Shown: positions 52,301 through 64,000 of the stretch, in pieces | Layout of the letters: each line of letters opens with the position of its first letter | How positions within the stretch are numbered: the first letter of the stretch is position 1 | DNA from: Numida meleagris | Taxonomy: Eukaryota > Chordata > Aves > Galliformes > Numididae | Assembly: GCF_002078875.1 (NCBI RefSeq) | Contig: NC_034438.1 | Span: 21,114,022 to 21,178,021, forward strand | Length of the DNA stretch: 64,000 nucleotides | Reading direction: 5' to 3' | Position numbers and translations under genes: made by a program | Notes under the pieces: model-generated | What the model was told of the DNA's origin: nothing | The model's database searches: none | The model's input: the letters and a program-made list of their open reading frames with translations, nothing else

Positions 52301-54443
52301 ATGTTTCAGTTTCTTGTCGGAGTCCGTCAGGTCTGAGAGCCATGCTTTCCTCTTACAAAGAGGAGGAGGATCGCCATGCATGAGACATGCAGGTCAGGGT
52401 TTCCGGGGTGCCACGTGCTCTCAGTTGTGCTGGAACCTTGCTGCTCCCTCTCAGGAGGAGGGGGAGAAGTTAGGGAAAGCCTGAGTCAAACCTTTGCCTC
52501 CCCTGCCCCATTTGCATTAATGTGTTCTGATGCTGAACAAGAGCCAAGGACATTTTGAGTTTAAAGTGCTAAGATGTGTTCAGTATCTCAAAATTTTGAG
52601 GACCAGAGCTGCCTTTCAGTGGAAGATTGATTTAAATTGTGCTGGGAATTGTCACAACAGTCTCTTTTACATCAAGCTGATCAGTCTACATCTGTGCATG
52701 TGTTGCTGAACATGTTGCTGACTTAGGAAGAGAAAAGCCTGTAACATTTCTGAAGATAGACCACCGTGAGGTTTTGTTGGTGCTACAGGAAGCCTCATTC
52801 ATAATAATTTATTAATGTAGGAGGAATGGTGGGTTTTGTTCATTTGGTGGATTAAATGGGATTCTTGGGGGAAAAAAACATGCATTTTTTTCAAAATTGT
52901 GTTTCAGTATTAATTTGTTGGGGCTTCTGTCCACTGGCGACATAAAGGACTCCGTATATTAAGCTGCTGTGCGTACTGCTCCTCCCTGCTGTCTTCCTGT
53001 ACTTACAGCTCCATAATTCTGTGCTCTTCTGTAGGCACTGGAGTGGACTAGAGGTATTCTGACCAGAAATTTTTCTGTGGAGCTGTGCTTGCCTTTCTGT
53101 GTGAGCATCTGATAGCTGGTTTCGTTTTCAGCTTTGCTGCTGATGTAACTGGTAAACATCCTTCGTAAAAGCTTGGAAGAAAGGGGGGAGTGTTTTCACC
53201 AGCTTACTGCATGAGCCTTCACATCCTGTTAGCATCAGGCAGGAAATCTAAACGACCCATGATACAGTGTTATTGCTTCTAAAACAAACTAGCAGAGATG
53301 AGGAACAAAAGGAGTATGAGCTTAGATTCTGGATGTAACAAGCATGAGTTCAGAATTCTCAGAGCAATGTGATACCTCTCCATGTGGTGTTTTTTGTTTT
53401 TTAATGCTCGTCAAATCACAGCGAGCCGTGTGGTTAAACAAAAATGTCCTGTGGGTCTCTGGCAGATGCTTGGTGCTGCTGGGCTGTGAATGCTCAGATG
53501 ACGGCAGTGTGCAGGAATGAGTGATGTCTCTCTGGGTGGTGCACACTCGTCTGAATTATCAGTTTGTAGTGGTATCCAACTCTGCTGCTGCTGGTCTCAC
53601 TTTCTTTCGCTGATCGTGGCCTTTCAAACTGATGCTTTGCTTTTCTGCTTCCAGTGATTTTATTCTGCTTAAAGATGTCTCAGGCTTACAGATTCAGCCT
53701 GCTATTGTTACAGTGTAGATTTGCTAGGACTATAGTGATGGGTTTGCCCTAGGTTCTCCAGTAAATTTATCTGAATATTGTATTAATTATACTGTACTCT
53801 CCAGTTGTTACTTCACTGTATATTATTAGCATCTGTCAGCACTACAATTCCATCTCTAGTTAACAAGATTGAAGAGATTTAAAGAGTACTTTCAAGCAGT
53901 CTTCAAGGCCTTCTGTGCAGTAGAAGCTTTTCAGTGGTAGATGGCTATTAAAATGTGATCTGATGTTATTCATTTTGGTTACTCTAGTGTATTGATAGTG
54001 AAGTTAAATGTTATTATGATAGCATGTAGTTTCGTTTTATTGATACAAATATAATGGGAAGGCAAAATAAGGTAAATTATCTTTTTTTTGAAACTGCAAA
54101 CCAGCTGAAACCAGTTGCTGGCTTGGTTAGATTTTGCTGCTTTTATTCTTTTTTTTTTTTTTTTTTTTTTTGTAATAGCATGCTTCAGGGGTAATGAGGT
54201 GACCTGTCTTCTGGAAATACATTACTATAGAGGAATTACAGATTCCTCTTTGGAACAGGAAACACTGATAAACTTAGCACAGTATGGTAAACTTCAAGAA
54301 AAAGATAAACTATTAAGTCTTTTTTCTTTTTTTAATGCAATAAGTACATGCAAAAGTAGCTGGAACACAAATGACTAATATTCATTCCCCCTTGTCCTGT
54401 CTCTATCAGACCACATAAAAAGTTGGTCTCCTGTTTATAAGCT
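49302..54443 (+). other. ERBIN: 5' intron sequence, nothing recognised
   Basis: AT-rich intron with minor simple repeats: TACTG four times at 52035-52054 and a 23-T run at 54149-54171. No gene, exon or repeat family is recognised; the open frames are short and featureless. Confidence 0.55.
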
Positions 54444-54575
54444 CCCTTTTAGTACTGGAAGGCTGCAAGGAGTTCTCTCCGTAGTCTTCTCTTCTCCAGG
54501 CTGAATGAGTCCAGCTCCTTCAGCCTTTCTTTGTAGGAGAAGTGCTCCAGTCCTCTGAGTGCTTTGACTTGAGAC
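54444..54575 (-). mobile_element. CR1 LINE fragment, - strand
   Basis: TAGTACTGGAAGGCTGCAAG, then TCTTCTCTTCTCCAGGCTGA and AGAAGTGCTCCAGTCCTCTG, match the antisense CR1 ORF2 C-terminal region seen at 23430-23535. It is truncated at both ends and is diverged. Confidence 0.8.
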
Positions 54576-57220
54576 ATGAGCTGGGAGTTCACTTGCTTTG
54601 TCTAGACATACAACCTGGCCCTGTGATGTGATAAAGATGAGTCTACTGATCCATGTTTTCAGTCATGTTGGATGCATGTGTTCTTTTCTCAGAACCCCTT
54701 CTCTCCACCTACTTGCCTCCCTCCAAAATCTCAAAGTCTCCCTTACAAAATAAAGTAAGAAATTAGAAAAACTAAGAATGTGTGTTTTGTGCAGTTAGGC
54801 CTGATGAGTTTTGCTTCTGAAATTTTCAAAATCTGAGCAAATGAGTGTAGGTATGAAAACAACAGCCACCAAAAAGAAGAGACAAAGCATTCTACCAGTG
54901 TGGTTTATACTCTTTTTGAGAATTTTAAATGAAAAAAATAAGTATATTTCCAACTTTTATATGATCCAAGTAGTTAACTCTTTTTATGTTCTGTGAACTA
55001 AAACATAATTTTCAGAAGTTGAAGTGACTGTATGGAGCAAGCTTAGCAATGGCTGTAGCTGGATGCTAGGGATAAGCCTTTCCCTTTCAGACTTGTGGTA
55101 ATCTACTCACTTGTACAGTTTCTGCTTCCAATTCTTGTTTGAAAAGCACATGTTCTTCTATTGTATCCTCCTTGAAGAGACTGCTCTCCGTGCTTTTTCT
55201 GAAGCGGTGTGCTTTTCTGCAGCTCTGTAGATCTCTGAAACAGTATGGAACAAAGTGATACCATATCTCTTTTTGTTGAAGGCCTTTTTATTTGTAAATG
55301 CTGGGAGCAGATTTCCTCCTCTTCGCATTTGAGACCTCTGAGTCCTTAAGAAAATGCAGGAGTGGCTGTGGCTGCTAAGCACATCAGCCTGGTAGCTCCT
55401 TCACAGCTGGCTGTTGGTGTCTGGAGGATGTGCTGGAGGCGGTTCTGGTGGGAGAAACAGGAGGAGATTACACCTCTCCCTTGCTGACTCTCATTCTGTA
55501 GCAACCAATATGCAGTCACTAGACTAGTTGCATAGCAACACAGTTGCGTATTGTTATTTTTAGATTCCTTTTTTAATTATACTTTGTGGATGGAGTTTTG
55601 TGCAAAATGTTAGGTGTTCTGCAACATAATGAACATTGTAACTCAATCCTAGCAATGTTGAAGTACTGTTAAAAAGGAAGTCTTGACCTCCTGCCATTTG
55701 ATCAGGAGTTGTCTTCTATGCTTTTAATGGATGGATATGTAACCTGACTATATCCAACTATATGACTATATAGTGGTGAGTTGCACATCCATTTAGTGAA
55801 AACGCTGAAATGCAGCAGCTCTCTGATCTGTTGCCGTATAAATGGTATTGTGAAGTACTTTGCAAGCTGGCTGCTCACAGGAAAATCTGAATGCATGACC
55901 TTTTTTCTTGTTTTAGTAAGAACAAGGCTCCTGCAGTCTGTGACTTTGTGTAGTTCAGAGTATTTTATTATATTCCTGTACTACTGCTGGTTAGCCATTT
56001 GCTCTATACATTAAAGTGCAGCCTGCTAGACATGTCTAACTTTTTTGGACTTTAAGAAGGAAGCTTTCTGTCAGTAACTGAGAAGACATGCAACTTCTAT
56101 AGTTCCTAAAGATAGATTAAAGAAAAAAGTGTATTTCAATTTAGAGGGCTGATACTTCAAGAAAATAAGTTTGCATTCCTGTTTTTGAAAACTTATGTAT
56201 TTTTAAACCAGTTTCCTGAGGAAATGAAGCTTTCATGGTCATATCTGTCCATCTGTGTGTATTGATCCTTCCTGAAAAATTGGGCCTGTTATCCAATTTC
56301 ATCCAAACCTGAAACTGAGGTGACATTTCGGAGAAGATTGTTTCTGAATTTTGTGGAAATTGTTTGCTGATTAGAGAAAATAGATCTAAACTTTTGCTCC
56401 TGCTGATGATGGAAGAGGTGGAATGTGGGTAGTATACCTGGACAGTAGCAGCTAGCCACTTTGTACAATTTGGATTTGCTGTCTTCTGCTAAGTAGGAAT
56501 ATGTAGAAGCCATGGAGAATAGTAAGATTGTTGTAGCAATGATTTAACTAAGAGGGGGACAAAGATTCTAAGCAAAGTGAAGTTTTATTAATTTCAGTGA
56601 GCACAGCAAGATGTGTTGAAGTGTTACTTATTGACTGAAATTGCAAAAGTTGAAGGAAATCATTTATCTGGGCACCTAGGAACCTTTTTTTAAATAGGTA
56701 GAACAGTTGGTGAAAACACCGCTAGCTTGTTGTGCAAAAATTCTGTATATAGGTGAGAGACTTGAAATTAAGTACATTAATTCAGTCTTACTTATCACTG
56801 AAAAAAAGATTTTATTTCACTGTATAGTGTTGATTTTATTGTATTAAGCAAAAACAGATTGTAAAAGCATGAAATGCTTCAGAACTGCTGCTTGAAATTT
56901 CTCTGCTTATGTGCAATGTGGATATTCTCTGCTTAGAACTTTTGACGGGTGACAAGTTACAGGCTAAATTTTGGGTTCATCCGTTGGTGTCTGTAGGTAT
57001 TTCAATGACATTTAATGCCACTAAAGATCTGCTGTGTTTAAACAAAAATAAAATCTCTCTGCTCGCACCCCCATATATGTGTATGTATACACACAGTGTG
57101 TATGTATACATTTCTTTCTTTTTTAAGTATTTAGCAGCCAGAAGTTTGAGATGTTGCCCATCTAGGTATTTTTGCAGTTATCTGGTTGGTTTTATAAGTC
57201 TACTAATTTCTGTGTTACAG
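54576..57220 (+). other. ERBIN: Last 5' intron segment before the ERBIN start exon
   Basis: AT-rich intron ending at the acceptor TTTCTGTGTTACAG (57207-57220). An open frame beginning at 56909 runs in phase into the ERBIN coding sequence, but it crosses the acceptor and is intronic. No repeat family is recognised. Confidence 0.6.
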
Positions 57221-57229
57221 TGCCTGAAA

Positions 57230-57418
57230 ATGACAACGAAGCGGAATTTGTTGGTGCGGCTGGTGCCATGCCGCTGCCTTCGTGGAGAGGAGGAAACAGT
57301 TACTACACTTGATTATTCTCACTGCAGCCTGGAACAGGTGCCTAAGGAGATTTTTACTTTTGAAAAGACCCTGGAAGAGCTCTACTTAGATGCTAATCAG
57401 ATTGAGGAGCTTCCAAAG
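57230..57418 (+). CDS. ERBIN: ERBIN coding exon with start codon (residues 1-63)
   Basis: The exon runs 57221-57418 (acceptor TTACAG, donor AAAG|GTATG), with nine untranslated bases before the ATG at 57230. It encodes the N-terminus of erbin, a LAP-family scaffold at basolateral membranes and junctions that binds ERBB2 through its C-terminal PDZ domain and restrains RAS-RAF signalling through its leucine-rich repeats. The peptide starts [20 protein letters not shown], almost as in mammals. Cys14 and Cys16, the palmitoylated pair needed for membrane targeting in mammalian erbin, are both present. The first leucine-rich repeat begins near residue 23 ([14 protein letters not shown]) and the second near 47 ([15 protein letters not shown]). 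The start is preceded by A at -3. The exon ends in phase 0 after Lys63. LRRC7 (densin) and SCRIB are the nearest relatives, but this sequence fits ERBIN better. Confidence 0.96.
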
Positions 57419-60400
57419 GTATGTTGCATGACTTTCCTTTTTGTAACTGTTAGTATTTCTCTTACTACATCATAGTAGAAGCTGATAGTGTTGAGCTTCC
57501 CTCTTCAGCTTTAAGACTGCATTTTGCCAAATATTTTCAAGTAAATGTTGGTCCCAGAACAAGCTGTCTTGGTAGACTATCCTGTGTATTTCAGCTGGAC
57601 CAAGTCCTTGTGCTGCCTTGAGGTGAAACTGCTTAAGCAACTGATCCAGCCCAACAAGAGAAGCTGGTGCAAAGCATAAGAGGCAGGCTAATTTATTTAT
57701 GTGAAAGTGTCTGCTTAAACTGACTAACACTGTTCAACTATTAAACAAATTGCTGCATTGTTTTGAATCTCTGGTAAGATATGAAGATTAGAAGCAGCAA
57801 GATTAATGTCTTGTTCAGATCTCTGTGCTCATGAAAGACAGCTACAGTCCAAAATAGTCACTTCAAGTCCTTGCTTTTGTTTTTGACTGGAAAGTCTTTC
57901 TGAAGTTTCTCAAATTATTTAGGCTCAACATCTAGAGAACTAAAATTCCACTTTGATTACATGTTAACTAATTAAAGAAATCATTATTTATTGCTAGTTC
58001 TGAAATCTGAAGACAAACCGGATGCTGAATGAACAGTACACTAGAGGAAGGGATGAGATTTTGTTCAGTGAGACTGCTCAGAAGTACGAAGTGGTCATAA
58101 CAATAGATTTTCCATTATTAGATCCTATCTCGGTGTAGTTGGATTAACTAACAGTACTAACAATTGCTTTTTCCCCAGTTGCATGCAGATCTTCACTGTC
58201 ACACAGGATGAGTTTGGAATGCTCTGCTGAGCTTGTTGATTGTTTGTCATAACCACATCGGATTTTGTTGACTCGAGTTTCTTTGAAAGATAAATTAAAT
58301 TAATAAGGAAATAAAATAATTTCAGAGTAGTAACATGTCAGTTCATCAGAAGACCTGTATTCTGGTGGAGCTGAGTTTAGTGAATATATTGAATATAATG
58401 AATATATTTAATGAATATATATGATTGTAATGAATATATTCCTTTTTTTTTTCTCTTGGAATTAGAAACCTTATGTAAATTCAGTGTAAATGTAAATTCA
58501 AATACTGTAAAAGAAACAAGCAGGGAGATTAGGGAGTATTAGAGACATCCTAAGAACTTTATTTACCTATTTGATAGAAATTGTAATCTTAGAACTATCC
58601 ACAGATTTGTAAGGGAATGCTTTCAAGTTTGAAATAATTCTAGCTGTTTTGGAGCCAGAGTTTCAAGCTGTGTGAGCCTTTTCCCTAACCTTATTTAGTA
58701 TTTGAACTCTGAAGCAGGCTCCTAATTAATCCATCTTCTCAGAAAAAGGGTGTGGTATTTATTAGGCTGTCTCCTTCTTCCTCTTTCCAATTGCCGCTGG
58801 TGCTGTTTTTGTCCCAGTGTTGCAGTTTTCTGCCCTTTGTATACCATGGCACAGCTGTTTTGGGGCTGTGCTGGCAACCTGCAGTCACCTGCTTTTTGTT
58901 TGGTTTGATTTTTTTGTTTGTTTTTAGGTGTGTGGGCTTTTCATTTTATTTTTTAATCACCCCCAATCTTTCCAGTAACGTTCACCTCAGCATACTTCAA
59001 AAATTGGATATTACAGTGTGGCTTGTTAATTAAGTGGATGTAATTGAACTGAAGGTACAGTGTGAGCAGACTACAGTCAGGAGAAATGTAGTGGAGAAGG
59101 ATTTTACTTCACCTGAAATACTGGTATATAATAGCAGTTTCCAGAATGACTGTATATTTGAAACGCTTCCATCTTCTGTGCTTAAGTCATGTCTAAGAAC
59201 GTACTCTGTTTCTTCCAAGTGTCACAATGTGCATTTGAGCTGAAAAGCTCAAATTGTAGCAGTTTTAGTTTTCCTATTCACTTTGCTGTTCAGAAGAATT
59301 TGGAATTTAGCAGTAGAACAGACCTTAATCCTACTATTTCAGGTGTTTAAAACAAGTGATAATTACAGAATTTGCAAACATTAAAATGCAGCAGCAGAAG
59401 GAACAACTACAATGTCAATACTCTGCAAAACTCTCTACCCATCTCCCTTTTTCCCCTTATGGATCTTGCAATCGTGAAATTTTTAATTATTCTGTTATTC
59501 CTGATCGATGTTTTCTAGAATGAGTTTTAAGTATGTATTCTTGTTTACAAGTAATAAAATAAACGAAAGGCTCCAAAACACATGAGCTCATCTAAGTTTC
59601 GTTTCCCAGATAATATCCCAGAGTAACTTTAAATCTTCAAAGTCTCAATGATATCAGGTAGTTCTAACAGGTGCACATTTCTGAGCAATTGGAAACATCA
59701 CTGGGCAAGTTAGTCGCGTTCCTAGAGTTGTCTATCTTTCTAATTTGTCTGCTCTTGTTCTGGGGCAGTATATGCAAACATTAAATGAATGGGACTTGTT
59801 CAGTGATTTGTGGTTGGAATAATGGCCTGTCAGCTGAGAAAGGCCCAGGATACTTTGGTTGAAATTAACCCACTGCTGTGACATTGATTGGGAGGATTTT
59901 TTTTTCTTTAAGCCCCAGAGCACTTGCTGGAGTTGTCTGATCTGTCCTCAGAATACTAAAGAAAACCCAAGTGTTTATGAAAAATTATCAGGAAAGTAAT
60001 ATTTGATTGTAAATTAAACCACTTCTTTTACAAATATTTATTATGTACTACATACAAGTATCTTAGAAATAATTTCTTTTCCTTTCACTCCTCTAATACT
60101 ACTTGCTGTATACTGTCAAACAGTAAAGCTTCTAGGTAAGAATCTGAAGGTACCTTCCATAGAGGAAGAGATCTGGCTCTGAGCTAGTATTTGATGCTAA
60201 TTACAGTAAGTTGATACATATTGATAAAGCTATTATACATCTTTCTGCAACCTTAGATCAAACTTTGATTAAGTCTCATTTTTTTGCCTTTTGGAGTACT
60301 TAAGCTAGGAGCATAGAGGGAAATAATACTTACAGTAAAGTAGATTATTAAAATTTGAAGTTATTTTAGAGAAGATAAATACCTACTAAAATGCTTTGTT

Positions 60401-60801
60401 CTAGAATAATTTTTTTTAATGGATTTGTTTATTTATTTTTATATTTTTCCCCTTTTTTGGAAGAAACTAAAATTAATTCTGGAGTACCAGATGGCATGCT
60501 TATTGTGGAAAATACTTTGTTTTCAGAACTAAATGTAACTACAAGTCACAATTTTTGATACACTGGAAGGGATTTATAGTTGTTTCATGTAACTACCAGT
60601 TTTCTGTGACTGTTTGCACTTTTTTTTTAGGTTTCCTAAACATCATAAACTTAGGTTTAAAAAAAAAAAGAAGTGTCTGTAGTCAAAGACTTTAAATAGT
60701 CTGACCTCCCAGCTGCGAGGTCAGAAGTTTAAAGGGATTTAAAACAAAAGCTGTACGGAGGAAACTAAGAGAAAGTTGCTCTTTTTTCTTTGTTTCAATA
60801 G
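57419..60801 (+). other. ERBIN: ERBIN intron between the first two coding exons
   Basis: This 3383-base phase-0 intron runs from GTATGTTG to TTTCAATAG. It contains an AT-rich repeated GAATATATT-type stretch at 58380-58440 and A or T runs near 60411 and 60659. I see no further exon or repeat family. A minus-strand frame at 57470-57730 is open for 86 codons but shows no recognisable domain. Confidence 0.85.
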
Positions 60802-60919
60802 CAACTTTTTAACTGTCAGTCGCTGCACAAGCTGAGTTTGCCAGACAATGATCTAACCACATTGCCAGCATCCATTGCAAATCTCATTAATCTCAGGGAA
60901 CTGGATGTCAGCAAGAACG
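60802..60919 (+). CDS. ERBIN: ERBIN coding exon (residues 64-102, phase 1 end)
   Basis: The acceptor TTTCAATAG ends at 60801 and the donor AACG|GTAAGTC follows 60919. The 118 bases encode 39 codons, [20 protein letters not shown] through LRELDVSKN, plus the first base of a codon expected to be Gly103. They continue the leucine-rich repeat domain: the consensus [18 protein letters not shown] and LRELDVSKN are classic LxxLxLxxNxLxxLP repeats of the LAP type. The match to mammalian erbin as I recall it is essentially complete. The remaining repeats, the LAP-specific domain and the PDZ domain must lie beyond the window end. Confidence 0.96.
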
Positions 60920-61056
60920 GTAAGTCGCTTCACTTATTATATTGGAGTAGCTTAAAGGCAAATCATCATTGACGGTACGAAGATACCAGTAAAAGTATGA
61001 TTTTCAGAAGCTACAGATCTAATAAACTTTAAACTACAACCTTAAATCTTAGTGAA

Positions 61057-61092
61057 AGCTTAAAGCTTAGCAAAAGCTTAAAGCTTAGCAAA
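61057..61092. repeat. Tandem 18-bp duplication
   Basis: Two exact copies of AGCTTAAAGCTTAGCAAA lie head to tail. Each unit contains AAGCTT (HindIII-like palindrome) sequences. It is probably a simple slippage duplication. Confidence 0.85.
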
Positions 61093-62414
61093 AAAGAATC
61101 TTACAGTCTGTGATGTTTGTTTTTAATTATATCTGTCAAATGAATTGGTTTATATTTTGAGATTCGTTACTGAAAAGTGATACTGAAAAATGTTAGTGTT
61201 TTCACAAAAATGCATAAGCTTGAAGTTATTACTTTTATTGGATCTTCTCATTTTTCACTGTACCGAAGAATTTTTGCACAAGAGCTTTTAAAATTTTGCT
61301 GGATTCTCTTTTAATTTTATTATGAAGATTGTTTTCAGTTTGCTTTAATGGTCTGTCTCAGAGTTGTAGTAGAAGTCAGCTGCTTTGCTGTCTGTCTCTG
61401 GAGATAGTAATCTCTGTCACATGGGGGGAAAAGTGTCCACAGACAATGACTGGTTCATTTGACAGACTTGCATTCTGTGTGAGTCAGCTGCTTATAAATT
61501 ATGAAATGTTGTTGGCCAAGAACTATGTATATCCTTTTGTTTATCTTTTAATGATACTCTTTTGGCAATTTGGAATATCTGTGCAAATGTGAGGAAATTG
61601 TAATACCTTAAATTGTCATCTGGCTTGCTTGTGTGGTTTATTTAAAGAAAAAAGTTTATAATGTTAATTGATGGTGATGTAATAGCCTTTCCTTGCTGAT
61701 TCATAGTGAAGTTAGAGGAGGACCTTTCCTTGAAATCATATTTGAAAATATGGATTACATAAATATGCCAAAGATTCTATCATATCCAATTCATTGTTTT
61801 ACGTGAACAACTAGGTAATTACAGCTCCATAAAATTAAGTAAGTTCTGCTTTATTGTGAGAGTGTTCCCATTGTGGAGGTGTTGGCATTCTCCTCTATTG
61901 TCCATTGTAGCCCAGTCTGTACTTTAACTGCTACTTTATTATTTCTGCCTAATGAATGCAACGTTTAGTGTAATAAATTGACCTGATTGTTACTGCTCTG
62001 TTCCCAGTACAAGTGGATTAATAGCCTTTCTTAAAGAACACATTTCTTAAACTTTCATAATGACAAACAACTAGGAAAGAATAACATTTTTGTCCTAGAC
62101 TGAACTATTAAAAGGATTAAATGATTCCAACACAAGTTCTCAATAATTAAAATTTGAAAGCAATAAAAGGGATTTAGAGTTCTAGTGTTGGCAAATTCCT
62201 TAGCTTGTGAACGTAAATAGGGAGCTGGTCATGCACCAACTAAGAGAGTTAGTTACCCACTCAAAACCATGCAACCTATTGCTAAGCATTCTAAGAGCTG
62301 CTGAAGAAAAACTTGTTACTGAAAGCATGTAAAGGATTTAAAGAGACAATAGCTGGAAGATTTGACATGGACTGTGAAGCTCTGTTGTTTAGGAGTGATA
62401 GGTTCTTCTTCCTT

Positions 62415-62505
62415 TGGTGCAGGACTCAGCACTTCTCCTTGTTGAATTCTGTATGATTCTTGTTAGCTCACCTGTCCAGCTCGTCTGGTGAATCAGCCAG
62501 GACTT
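62415..62505 (-). mobile_element. Old CR1 LINE fragment, - strand
   Basis: GGTGCAGGACTCAGCACTTC and TCCTTGTTGAATTCTGTATG, then CACCTGTCCAGCTCGTCTGG, resemble the antisense CR1 ORF2 segment present at 23851-23933 (AGGTGTAGGACCTTGCAC, CCTTGTTGAACTACATGA). It is short, diverged and truncated on both sides. Confidence 0.65.
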
Positions 62506-64000
62506 TTCTGGGACTTTTCTTTTTTTTTGATGTCAAAGGAATATGATGTGGAAACAGTGAGCTTTGTGGGAAGCACAGGAGATGTTTTCCTTGATTCATG
62601 GAAAAAAAATTTACTAGGAATCAGTGATGAGAGGCATCAAAACTCTAAAATAATCAGGTGGCTTTTTTTTGTCAAATTACTATGGTTGTAGCAAAGAAAG
62701 GTGTTAGTCTCCTGTATTTTTCTAATAGTATAACAATACCAAAAGTGTTTTGGTTTTTTTTTTTAGATGGAATTAAAGCATGGAGTGCAGATGCTTTTGT
62801 ATCAACTATGTGTTTATTTATAATTTTCAAAGGATAGTCAGACTTCCATTTTAAAATACCAATGGACATGAAATATGCTGTGGTTTTCATTTAAGATATT
62901 TGAGCTGCTTATGGCGCGGCCATAATAGAATGCATTGGCCAAAGAAGTATTTCATTATGTAAAGAGCTGATAAGAAAATGAAGAATGAAGCTCCTGTTTT
63001 GAAATGTGGTCAGGTTATCTCACAGAGGAATCTGGCTTACAGCTAGCTCATATAGGATAGGAGACTGATGCACAAGAGAGCATCCTGGTTTTTAAGCAGA
63101 ACTGCATACCTGTGTATATTTGTATAAAATATTATATATATTTTTTGGCATTTCGATGAAAAATTAGAAGTACAGAAACTGTTCAAGATGGATGCTTTAA
63201 GTGAAGGTATTAGTGTAAGAATGCAATCTTGATGTTTCAATAGGCGTAAAATGTACTGCTTTCATTTCATATTTAAGTGTTTATAATTTCTTATATTCCA
63301 TATATAAAACTGAAGCATAGCCAGTGATTTTACTGTAGTAAAGTACAGAAAGCTGGGAGATGTGTGTTTCCTCTGTGTGCTCCCAGTGTCCAGCACCTTC
63401 TGTTACTGACCCTTCTTGAGGTTGGGATTTTTATCTCTGCCAAATTATCTGGTCCTCACTGGAAGCAATGTATGTTTTGAGGTATGTGCTGGTAGCAGTT
63501 CTGTGTTCTTGAACACACATCATTTTTTTGCAGCTGTTTGGAATACATTTAAGGCTTCTGAAGCGTCTGTAGTATAGATGTAACCTAAAATATCAAAAAG
63601 CTGCTATGTGTGCAGTAAGCATTAGAGTAGTATTAATTTAAACTCTGCATTTCATCTTGGAAAAAGACAATGAATTATGATTTTTTTTCTTTTTTTTTGA
63701 AGTAGTGAGGATTAAGTTGACTTTTTATGGCATTTTAGTATGAATCCCAATGCTACTGTGAACCCTAAATATCAAAGGTTCCATTACCTCTTTCCAGGTA
63801 CACTTCAGCTTTAGAGCTTTTACCTGGAAGCTTGATGGAAAATTGGTATGTGCAGAACTTAAGGCGTATGTAGAAGAGTGTTTTATTTATAAAACTAAAA
63901 GAAATTTTCAATTTTTTAAACTCCTCTTTGTTTATGTATCAATAGTTGGATGGAAAAAAAAAATCAAACTCTAAATTTGTCTCATTCGGGATTCGTTAAC

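Larger units (their letters stand above)
60920..64000 (+). other. ERBIN: ERBIN intron continuing past the window end
   Basis: The donor GTAAGTCGC starts a phase-1 intron. I looked for the next expected exon (residues GIQEFPENIKN) and did not find it before 64000. The intron holds a short tandem repeat at 61057-61092 and an old CR1 fragment at 62415-62505; the rest is AT-rich and featureless. Confidence 0.8.

Noticed and set aside
56909..57475. A 188-codon frame that includes the ERBIN N-terminus with an upstream extension
   Set aside because: The extension crosses a good splice acceptor at 57220 and the frame reads past the donor at 57419. Known erbin begins at MTTKR, so the extension is intronic chance.

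Overview
The window looks like nuclear DNA from a bird, most likely a galliform such as chicken. It is mostly AT-rich and intronic. Its interspersed repeats are almost all CR1 LINE copies, plus one internally deleted mariner of the kind common in galliforms (Galluhop type). There is one CpG island and only one gene I can recognise, on the + strand: the 5' end of ERBIN (ERBB2IP), a LAP-family scaffold protein with leucine-rich repeats and a PDZ domain. I recognised species and gene by recall; no search was run.

Layout. Bases 1-5190 are upstream DNA with no gene I can support. Bases about 5195-6900 are a CpG island that should hold the ERBIN promoter. It has paired ATTGG (CCAAT) boxes, GC boxes, a 66-base alternating purine-pyrimidine tract, a 51-base pyrimidine tract and two good splice donors (after 5844 and after 6287). 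A very long 5' intron region follows. It holds a hairpin-rich repeat (11.3-11.6 kb), a CR1 mosaic (12.2-13.1 kb), an old CR1 (20.7-21.8 kb), a nested pair of CR1s (22.4-25.8 kb), a deleted mariner (31.6-32.0 kb) and a TA/TG tract (47.6-47.75 kb). Two candidate noncoding exons lie within it: 30709-30825 (weak) and 49245-49301 (strong splice signals).

The ERBIN start codon is at 57230. The exon at 57221-57418 encodes residues 1-63 and the exon at 60802-60919 encodes residues 64-102 plus one base of codon 103. The rest of the gene lies beyond 64000.

The points I find most worth a second look are four. First, splicing 49245-49301 to 57221 would make a 20-codon upstream ORF ending two bases before the ERBIN start codon. 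Second, the repeat at 11.38-11.51 kb has four sets of perfect inverted arms, one enclosing two others. Third, a young CR1 sits inside an older opposite-strand CR1, and it matches another inverted CR1 copy 10 kb away almost exactly. Fourth, a long Z-DNA-prone tract lies inside the promoter island. I found no RNA genes, CRISPR arrays or intact mobile-element genes.
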